Origin: Acetofilamentum sp.
Lineage (GTDB): Bacteria; Bacteroidota; Bacteroidia; Bacteroidales; JAFGXI01
Length of the DNA: 5,365 nucleotides
Direction: 5' to 3'
Assembly (NCBI GenBank): GCA_020720565.1
Contig: DYOK01000178.1
Coordinates: 1-5,365 of the forward strand
Shown piece after piece: positions 1 to 4,242 of this stretch. The notes beneath the pieces were generated by a model. That model was not told the origin of the DNA and ran no database searches. It was given only the letters and a program-made list of their open reading frames with translations. Positions within the stretch are counted from its first letter, which is position 1; each line of letters opens with the position of its first letter. The position numbers and the translations under genes are program-made.

Positions 1-1
1 T

Positions 2-158
2 TCAATTATTGCATGCCGTTTTAAATGAATTACACAAATCTCTGATTCGCATGAGTTCGGCTGTATGTGTTTCAGGCTGTTGTCCATTAAAATCGTGTAT
101 ATCAAGTATTTTGAAGATTTCGAAAAAAAATTGAGGTTTGCATACCTTGACTATTCAT
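2..158 (-). pseudogene. Possible small ORF broken by a frameshift at a T8 tract
   Basis: Two overlapping minus-strand frames look like parts of one small protein. The upstream frame starts at an ATG (158-156) and reads MNSQGMQTSIFF before running out at a TGA (104-102). The downstream frame is open from 154 to a TGA at 4-2 and ends with residues such as FKILDIHDFNGQQPETH and a tail rich in charged residues. The frames can be joined at the run of eight T (plus-strand A at 123-130), which is where a real or sequencing indel would be expected. I do not recognise the protein. It follows the Rpn nuclease gene on the same strand after about 40 bases. Both frames are short, so this may be chance. 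Confidence 0.25.
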
Positions 159-195
159 ATCGAAAAACTCATCTTCAATGGTTTTGATTTATGTT

Positions 196-1089
196 TTATA
201 ATTCATTTTTTAAGGCCCTAATCTCTGTGTCTGTCAAACCCGTTATTTCACCTATTAAAGATATTTCCAATCCTTTTTCAAGCATTTTTATGGCAACTTC
301 AATCTTTCCTTTAATCTTTCCTTTTATTTCGCCTTTAATCTCGCCTTTAATCTCTCCTTTCTCAAATGCCCTGTTTTGAATATTGAATAGATCTCTATAT
401 GCGTTGATGCTAAATTCATATTGCTGGTATTCTTCGGGTTTCATTTTTGCTATTTCGGCAACTTCGAAAAGTTTTAAGAATATATTCTCTTTTAACTCAA
501 CGGGTATCCTGTCAAGTTTAGGTAGGTTTTTTAAAACAAACATCCATTTATCAAAGCCAGTTTCTAATTCTTTCTCTGTTTTTAGAAATTTGGGCATTTC
601 CAAATAAATGTAATTTAACTTATCATAAAAAATCTTTTTGGTCTCTTGCTCTGTCAATTTTACATCGTGCCGATATTTATTGGGATCGCTTTCTTCAAAT
701 TCGAAGTCTAAAATTCCAATTGTATAAACCGATTTTAGTTCAAAATTCCAAAATTTGTCTTTATTTCTTGCCTGTTCTTGAATTGGAAAAGTTGAATAGA
801 AAATTGTTCGGTCCTTGAAAAATTTCTGCTCTGCTTTTTGCATTTCTACAATAAACTGTTCTCCTTTTTCATTCGTGCAATAAATATCAAATATCGCTTT
901 TCTATCTCCAACGGAAATTGGCAATTTTTCATTTGGTAAATATGATAATTCGGTAATTCTTCCTTCTTGGTCTTTTAGCAATTCATTTAAAAAATCCAAT
1001 AATAAATCCTTGTTTGGTTCTTCGCCAAAAAGCCTCTTAAAGCCATAGTCGGTAAATGGATTAATATATTTTTCTTTAAATTCGGTCAT
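196..1089 (-). CDS. Rpn family recombination-promoting nuclease / putative transposase (PD-(D/E)XK)
   Basis: Belongs to the Rpn/PDDEXK_2 family (297 aa from the ATG), DNA endonucleases often annotated as transposases; E. coli Rpn proteins raise RecA-independent recombination, and some act in phage defence. Numbered from the ATG, the family's N-terminal signature is present (NPFTDYGFKRLFG, residues 10-22). The core carries D68 in IFDIYC and E82 and Q84 in VEMQK, matching the D...ExQ active site of the family. The C-terminus has a GEIKG-type repeat (about 245-262) followed by a helical tail ending MLEKGLEISLIGEITGLTDTEI, typical of the family. The frame stays open to a TTG at 1113, but a promoter box covers that TTG, so the ATG at 1089 is preferred. 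No Shine-Dalgarno is visible. The gene looks intact. Family assignment is firm; the biological role here is not known. Confidence 0.9.
   Translation of the reverse strand: MTEFKEKYINPFTDYGFKRLFGEEPNKDLLLDFLNELLKDQEGRITELSYLPNEKLPISVGDRKAIFDIYCTNEKGEQFIVEMQKAEQKFFKDRTIFYSTFPIQEQARNKDKFWNFELKSVYTIGILDFEFEESDPNKYRHDVKLTEQETKKIFYDKLNYIYLEMPKFLKTEKELETGFDKWMFVLKNLPKLDRIPVELKENIFLKLFEVAEIAKMKPEEYQQYEFSINAYRDLFNIQNRAFEKGEIKGEIKGEIKGKIKGKIEVAIKMLEKGLEISLIGEITGLTDTEIRALKNEL
308..360. repeat. 12-bp tandem repeat inside the Rpn nuclease gene
   Basis: About 4.4 copies of a 12-base unit with plus-strand consensus CCTTTAATCTYK lie at 308-319, 320-331, 332-343 and 344-355, with a partial copy after them. 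The unit is a multiple of three and encodes the GEIK/GKIK repeat, so gain or loss of copies would keep the frame and change only the length of the linker between the nuclease core and the C-terminal helices. The half-matching bases at 296-307 may be a further, older copy. Confidence 0.85.
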
Positions 1090-1110
1090 ACTAAAAGTTT
1101 CAATTAAAGT

Positions 1111-1142
1111 CAAATTTACAATTTGTTTTCAAATCGTACAAT
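1111..1142 (-). promoter_or_regulatory. Bacteroidota-type promoter for the Rpn nuclease gene
   Basis: On the minus strand TAAATTTG (1118-1111) matches the Bacteroidota -7 consensus TAnnTTTG exactly. ATTG (1142-1139) sits 20 bases upstream, at the spacing expected of the -33 element (consensus TTTG). Transcription would start just below 1111, giving a leader of about 20 bases before the ATG at 1089. This is the main reason for rejecting the upstream TTG start. Confidence 0.6.
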
Positions 1143-1212
1143 CTTTTTGTTATGTTAAATGTTGACTACCCGATAATCAATACTATTCAAAAGTATTAAG
1201 AATCATTTTCGG

Positions 1213-1305
1213 AAATAACGGTTAGTATATGAAAAGTAGGCGATTACGGGCTACAGCCCTTGAATTCACTACTATTTCGCCTATTTTGTATATACATTGT
1301 TAAGC
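1213..1305 (-). other. attC-like imperfect palindrome at the 3' end of the accessory block
   Basis: Plus-strand 1225-1242 pairs with 1278-1295, with a few mismatches and wobbles. Outside this stem TAAC (1216-1219) pairs with GTTA (1299-1302), separated from the stem by unpaired spacers of unequal length (GGTTA against ATT). Inside is a small hairpin, GGGC/GCCC at 1248-1259. This R-spacer-L arrangement is that of an integron attC site. Read on the minus strand it starts with GCTTAAC (1305-1299), fitting the R'' consensus RYYYAAC, and ends GTTATTT (1219-1213), keeping the GTT core but not the full GTTRRRY. The stop codon of the preceding ORF (1302-1300) lies in the first box, as is common for cassette genes. 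No integrase is in the window. It could instead be a terminator or a REP-like repeat. Confidence 0.5.
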
Positions 1306-1725
1306 GTATTTATTATTTATCTCATTCATTAATTCATCTATTTCATTTTTAATTGATTTCATTTGATTTCTATGAAATACCTTACTTGAAAGCCAGATCT
1401 TTTTGGATAAAGTTTCATTATCTATGTTCCATCCCGTAGTTTTATTTAGAGGAATATGAAAACAAAACTGTCTGTTTTCACAAATTATTTCCATTTCTAC
1501 TGTTGCTTTTTCAGGTATTTCAATGTCAAGGTCACATGGTTCAATCTTCGATAGGTAATATTCGAAAGGCATTTTATTATAATCAGAACGCATTAAATCA
1601 CCTGCCTTATCTTTGGTTATAGTACTGTATTTAATATATGGAACATATAATAAGTTTATTTCTAATTGTGCAGAACCTTGTTTGATAAGTAAGTCGAGAA
1701 ATGTATCTTTTAAAGTGTAAAACAC
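1300..1725 (-). CDS. Hypothetical protein, probably the body of a 5'-disrupted gene
   Basis: I do not recognise this 141-codon ORF. Its first codon is GTG (1725-1723); the first internal ATG is at residue 44 (MRSDYNK). No signal peptide or membrane segment is evident. The sequence mixes short hydrophobic stretches (LEINLLYVPYIKY, VEMEIICE, FCFHIPL), suggesting a beta-rich fold, and ends in a charged helix (KSIKNEIDELMNEINNK). The bases upstream of the GTG code, one frame over, for a natural-looking protein segment that begins at an ATG overlapping the macro-domain stop codon (see 1710-1823). The GTG start is therefore probably artificial, and the ancestral gene was about 35 codons longer. The TAA stop lies inside the attC-like palindrome. 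The gene may still be translated from GTG or ATG. Confidence 0.6.
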   Translation of the reverse strand: MFYTLKDTFLDLLIKQGSAQLEINLLYVPYIKYSTITKDKAGDLMRSDYNKMPFEYYLSKIEPCDLDIEIPEKATVEMEIICENRQFCFHIPLNKTTGWNIDNETLSKKIWLSSKVFHRNQMKSIKNEIDELMNEINNKYA

Positions 1726-1823
1726 TTTTTATCTTCTTCAAACCAATCTCCTTCTTTTACTAAATGATTTGCTTGTTCAAACAGAGTCAATAACTTGAAT
1801 CATACACTTGTTATTTCATTCAT
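1710..1823 (-). pseudogene. Disrupted 5' part of the 1300-1725 gene
   Basis: An ATG at 1823-1821 overlaps the macro-domain TGA by four bases (ATGA), the usual sign of translational coupling. Its frame reads MNEITSV, meets an in-frame TGA (1802-1800), continues as FKLLTLFEQANHLVKEGDW and FEEDKKCFTL, then stops at a TAA (1712-1710). The neighbouring frame resumes there as TLKDTFLDLLIKQ. The protein-like sequence on both sides of two breaks suggests one gene interrupted by a nonsense change and a frameshift, or sequencing errors. No programmed slippery heptamer fits the second junction in the right frame. Confidence 0.5.
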
Positions 1824-2338
1824 AGGTTATTCCTTAGAAGTTGATTATACTTTTCATTATATATTTCATAAGGTTTATTCCCAAAGCAAATTATCTTTAT
1901 GTTTTCAATAGATGAATCAGTTTTTATGAAATTAATAATTTCATTTAATGCAATCTCAGATGCTCGTTCTATTGGGAAACCGTACACACCAGTGCTTATT
2001 GATGGAAATGCAATAGATGTAATATGATTTTCTACCGCAAGCCGTAAAGAATTTTTATAGCAGTTGGCTAATTGTTCATTTTCGTTATTTTGCCCTCCGT
2101 TCCAAATCGGACCAACTGTATGAATTACGTATCTCGCTGGTAAATTATACCCTTTTGTAATTTTTGCTTGTCCTGTTTCACAACCATTTAGAGTTCTACA
2201 CTCATTTAATAACTCAAAACCTGCTGCCTTATGTATTGCTCCATCCACACCTCCGCCACCTAATAGACTTTTATTTGCAGCGTTTACAATAGCATCTACG
2301 TTTTGTTTAGTTATATCTCCTATAATAATTTCTATCAT
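1820..2338 (-). CDS. Macro-domain ADP-ribosyl hydrolase / O-acetyl-ADP-ribose deacetylase (MacroD/YmdB type)
   Basis: This 172-aa protein is one complete macro domain, close to the length of E. coli YmdB (177 aa). Such enzymes bind ADP-ribose, hydrolyse O-acetyl-ADP-ribose and remove mono-ADP-ribose from acidic residues of proteins or from nucleic-acid ends. From the ATG at 2338 it has GDIT (7-10), NAAN (19-22), GGGGVDGAIHKAAG (27-40) and STGVYGFP (115-122). N22, D32 and Y119 match the residues YmdB uses as N25, D35 and Y126, so activity is expected. The frame stays open upstream to a TTG at 2407 and, across one TGA, into the zinc-finger ORF; residues before 2338 are a degenerate zinc finger rather than macro domain. 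The stop overlaps the next gene's probable ATG. The family is certain; the target is unknown. Confidence 0.93.
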   Translation of the reverse strand: MIEIIIGDITKQNVDAIVNAANKSLLGGGGVDGAIHKAAGFELLNECRTLNGCETGQAKITKGYNLPARYVIHTVGPIWNGGQNNENEQLANCYKNSLRLAVENHITSIAFPSISTGVYGFPIERASEIALNEIINFIKTDSSIENIKIICFGNKPYEIYNEKYNQLLRNNL

Positions 2339-2359
2339 TTTATTTGTATTTTGCTGACT

Positions 2360-2437
2360 TTTGGGATGATTGTATTTGTAAAAAGTTTCTCTGCTCGCAA
2401 AATTCAACTCATTATTGTTAGAACAAAATCAATCACC
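2360..2437 (-). other. Degenerate third RanBP2-type zinc finger linking the two ORFs
   Basis: Read in the frame shared by the zinc-finger and macro ORFs, this stretch gives GD-stop-FCSNNELNFASRETFYK followed by YNHPK. It aligns along its length with fingers 1 and 2 (GDWxCPxCNxINFAxRxxC, then FxC). The conserved Trp codon is TGA (2431-2429). The first Cys is kept; the second appears deleted as a whole codon, and the third and fourth are replaced by F and Y. It therefore could not bind zinc normally even if the TGA were read through. Confidence 0.75.
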
Positions 2438-2686
2438 TTGTTTTTGGTTGGTTCTATCTTGTGAAGGTCTTGGTGCGTTACATTTAAAACAAAAAGTTCT
2501 TTTTGCGAAATTAATTTCGTTACAATCAGGGCATTTCCAATCTCCTGATTTCATTTCAACTATTATATTGCCAGGTTTTGATGTTTCACATTCGAAGCAC
2601 TTATCTCTTCTTGCAAAATTTATTTTATTGCAATTTGGACAAATCCAATCTCCAGGTTTCATATTTACATTTTCCATCATATACAT
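2429..2686 (-). CDS. Small protein with two RanBP2-type zinc fingers
   Basis: This 85-aa protein has two fingers of the form W-x-C-x2-C-x10-C-x2-C: W14, C16, C19, C30, C33 and W50, C52, C55, C66, C69. The NFARR and NFAKR stretches, with the conserved N23 and N59, resemble the ZRANB2-type subfamily that binds single-stranded RNA; other RanBP2 fingers bind ubiquitin or proteins, so the ligand here is inferred. Possible starts are ATG at 2686, 2680, 2677 and 2662; all precede finger 1 and the choice is open. The ORF stops at a TGA that replaces the conserved Trp of a third finger, and the same frame runs on into the macro domain, so this is probably the N-terminal part of a split fusion. No promoter box is seen in the 61 bases after the lyase gene. 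Confidence 0.85.
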   Translation of the reverse strand: MYMMENVNMKPGDWICPNCNKINFARRDKCFECETSKPGNIIVEMKSGDWKCPDCNEINFAKRTFCFKCNAPRPSQDRTNQKQGD

Positions 2687-2697
2687 TTTAAAATAAT

Positions 2698-2731
2698 GCT
2701 AACGGTTGAATATATAAACGGATTGTTCAGT
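2698..2731 (-). other. Short attC-like site at the 5' end of the accessory block
   Basis: On the plus strand CTAACGGTT (2699-2707) and ATTGTT (2722-2727) repeat the outer motifs of the palindrome at 1213-1305 (TAACGGTT and ATTGTT), in the same orientation and with AAC able to pair with GTT. TATATA-type sequence lies inside both. The long inner stem is missing here. It separates the lyase gene from the zinc-finger ORF. A remnant or minimal recombination site is an inference; at 34 bases chance similarity is possible. Confidence 0.35.
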
Positions 2732-2747
2732 AAATGGGCCCTTAACC

Positions 2748-3764
2748 TTATTTTCTACCAGTCAATTCTTTTGGAATACGTCCCGATTTGATAGACTCGG
2801 AGCGCAATCTTCGACCTACAATACGCTCTACCATGTTGCCAATGCTGAGCATTTTGTCGATGTTCACTTGCGTGTCGATACCCATTTCGTCCATCATCAC
2901 CAACATATCTTCGGTCGAAACCAAGCCTACCAAACTTGGATCTTTGTAATAGTACGATCCAGTTCCCGATACAGGTACACCGTCGACAAAGTTGGCTGGT
3001 TGTCCACCAATACCGCCCAAAGTCGATTCGAAGTGGGTGATGCCAGCTTGCAATGCCGCTAACACATTGGCGGTACCCCAACCACGGGTGGTATGGAAGT
3101 GTGCTATGTGCTTGCTTGGATCTGGAATGGCTTCCATTATCATTTTAAAATAATCGTACACGCGATTTGGCGAAGCAGATCCGTCGTGGTCGGCATGCTC
3201 GACATCGTCGGCACCTATTTCGAGCCAACGTTGTGTAAATTCGAGGGCTTTTTTAGGATCGGTTGGCCCTTCGATTGGGCATCCCCAAATGGTCGATACG
3301 GTTCCGTTGACTTTAACGCCCCCTTCGTGAGCCATTTGAATGGCTTCTTCGGCCATTTTCCAATAATCTTCGAGCGATAAACCCGAGTTCTTACGGTGAT
3401 GCGATTCTGAGGTAGACACCATCATCAAGATTCTATCGGGACCATATCCATCTTTTTTTGCTTTGATGGCACGCTCTACTGCTTTTTCGCGAATGGTAAC
3501 CGCTGTAATTTCGGTTTCGGGCAGCAAGTGTGCAATTTTTGGGCTGTTTCTGATGCCACGCATCACTTGATCGGCGTCTTTAAATTGAGGCATCCCTACG
3601 GGATTACCAAAGTTAGTAACTTCGATTCTTTTGACACCTGCTAAAACCAGTTGTTCTGCCAGCCATATTTTGGCGTCGGTGGGTATAAACTTTTCTTCGT
3701 GCTGAAAGCCATCGCGAACGGTAATGTCGCCCAGCACAATTTGTTTTGGATAAGTTAAGCTCAT
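2748..3764 (-). CDS. HMG-CoA-lyase-like DRE-TIM metallolyase (HMGL-like / pyruvate carboxyltransferase family)
   Basis: This 338-aa TIM-barrel protein belongs to the family that makes or breaks carbon-carbon bonds of acyl-CoA or keto-acid substrates with a divalent metal. R17 and D18 of VRDGFQHEE, E48 of RIEVTNF and H222/H224 of HFHTTRG correspond to human HMG-CoA lyase R41, D42, E72, H233 and H235. STSE (117-120) and GCPIEG (161-166) are also lyase-like. The loop that carries the catalytic Cys in HMG-CoA lyase (GLGGCP) reads GIGGQP, with Q255 in place of Cys, and the Asn of GNxATED is not kept. The loop after it is longer, with GVPVSGTGSYYY. The fold is clear but HMG-CoA cleavage is doubtful. 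The ATG at 3764 follows a promoter-like box; the gene diverges from metF and looks intact. Confidence 0.85.
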   Translation of the reverse strand: MSLTYPKQIVLGDITVRDGFQHEEKFIPTDAKIWLAEQLVLAGVKRIEVTNFGNPVGMPQFKDADQVMRGIRNSPKIAHLLPETEITAVTIREKAVERAIKAKKDGYGPDRILMMVSTSESHHRKNSGLSLEDYWKMAEEAIQMAHEGGVKVNGTVSTIWGCPIEGPTDPKKALEFTQRWLEIGADDVEHADHDGSASPNRVYDYFKMIMEAIPDPSKHIAHFHTTRGWGTANVLAALQAGITHFESTLGGIGGQPANFVDGVPVSGTGSYYYKDPSLVGLVSTEDMLVMMDEMGIDTQVNIDKMLSIGNMVERIVGRRLRSESIKSGRIPKELTGRK

Positions 3765-3802
3765 CGAGTTAATGTATTAAATGTGTATTACGTGTTTTGC
3801 TT

Positions 3803-3810
3803 CAAAGATA
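3803..3810 (-). promoter_or_regulatory. Probable -7 box for the lyase-like gene
   Basis: TATCTTTG on the minus strand matches TAnnTTTG exactly and lies 38 bases upstream of the ATG at 3764. The -33 position has no good TTTG at the usual spacing, so only half of the promoter is supported. Confidence 0.45.
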
Positions 3811-3832
3811 ATGCTTTTTTGTTGATTTGCCT

Positions 3833-3849
3833 ATCTGCCTCAGGTAGAT
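3833..3849. repeat. Small palindrome, diverged relative of the 4054-4073 repeat
   Basis: ATCTGCC (3833-3839) and GGTAGAT (3843-3849) form a seven-base stem with one G-T wobble and a TCA loop. The CTGCCT core is shared with the palindrome at 4054-4073, suggesting two copies of one dispersed REP-like family. It lies just upstream of the lyase-like gene's promoter box. Confidence 0.5.
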
Positions 3850-3913
3850 TGATTTGTTTTTCTTTAATGTGACATGTTTCGGGTTACACCCAATCGGTGT
3901 CTGAGGCTATTAG

Positions 3914-3940
3914 CACTGAGTTGCGTCGAAGTGTCGAAGT
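3914..3940. repeat. Intergenic repeat with CACT/AGTG ends and an 8-bp tandem copy
   Basis: CACTGAG (3914-3920) followed by TCGAAGTG (3926-3933) resembles the CACTGAG...GTCGAAGTG palindrome that recurs between genes in many bacterial genomes. GTCGAAGT is present twice in tandem (3925-3932 and 3933-3940). A dispersed non-coding repeat is the likeliest reading. Confidence 0.45.
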
Positions 3941-4019
3941 CTGATTCGTTTATTCGTTAAATTCCCAGTTTTCATTCCTGTAACTTTTTAATGGTCAAAT
4001 TGTATTTAGTTGAACTTAA

Positions 4020-4105
4020 CTTTGTGTTTTTTGTGGTATAGCTGTTACACAAACCTGCCTGACGGTAGGCAGGGGTGCACAAAGAAGACACAAAGGTGCA
4101 CAAAG
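4020..4105. repeat. Nested inverted repeat with an inner CCTGCCT/AGGCAGG palindrome
   Basis: The outer arms are 4020-4036 (CTTTGTGTTTTTTGTGG) and 4078-4095, which reads CTTTGTGTCTTCTTTGTG on the other strand; they match apart from one length difference and about two bases. Between them, CCTGCCT (4054-4060) and AGGCAGG (4067-4073) form a perfect seven-base stem with a six-base loop. GGTGCACAAAG is directly repeated at 4074-4084 and 4095-4105. This looks like a dispersed, possibly mobile, palindromic element rather than a terminator, since neither flanking gene ends here. Confidence 0.65.
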
Positions 4106-4186
4106 CAATGTGGCGATTTGCGATTAAAATCTTTAATTTATAATTTTCTATTGTCAATTTTCAATTCATCAATCAAAAAATCTTTG

Positions 4187-4218
4187 TTTAGGTTTTTCGT
4201 AGAGAACGATTAACTTTG
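4187..4218 (+). promoter_or_regulatory. Promoter of metF
   Basis: TAACTTTG (4211-4218) matches the Bacteroidota -7 consensus TAnnTTTG exactly. TTTA (4187-4190) lies 20 bases upstream at the -33 position with three of four consensus bases; a perfect TTTG is at 4183-4186 but four bases too far. The box overlaps the TTG at 4216, so translation should start at the ATG at 4243, about 20 bases below the expected transcription start. Confidence 0.6.
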
Positions 4219-4242
4219 CATTTCAAAACCGAAGGTCAGAAA

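Larger units (their letters stand above)
3765..4242. other. Divergent intergenic region with promoters and palindromic repeats
   Basis: No gene is credible in these 478 bases; short frames here are interrupted or translate repeats. The region holds a promoter box for the lyase-like gene on the left, several small palindromes (including ACACC/GGTGT at 3886-3900), a larger nested inverted repeat at 4020-4095, and the metF promoter on the right. From about 4136 to 4180 the sequence is AT-rich with reiterated TCAATT words. I see no riboswitch-like fold upstream of metF. Confidence 0.7.

Noticed and set aside
1090..1113. TTG start of the Rpn gene eight codons upstream of the ATG.
   Set aside because: The TTG overlaps a perfect -7 promoter box, so it would not be in the transcript; the ATG fits the family start.
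1179..1197. AATACT/AGTATT hairpin upstream of the Rpn promoter as a terminator.
   Set aside because: The stem is six A-T-rich pairs with no T run on either side, weak enough to be chance in AT-rich DNA.
2339..2407. TTG start giving a 23-residue N-terminal extension of the macro-domain protein.
   Set aside because: The extra residues are the tail of the degenerate third zinc finger; the ATG at 2338 gives the normal macro-domain N-terminus.
1800..2431. TGA reassigned to Trp, since two in-frame TGA codons fall in natural-looking protein, one at a conserved Trp position.
   Set aside because: The lyase-like gene uses TGG for all five Trp, the intact zinc fingers use TGG, and the third finger has lost its Cys residues too. 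Local decay explains the codons better than a changed code.
3972..4213. Short frames on both strands in the intergenic region.
   Set aside because: They translate the palindromic repeats and have no protein-like character outside them; such peptides are a known annotation artefact of these repeats.
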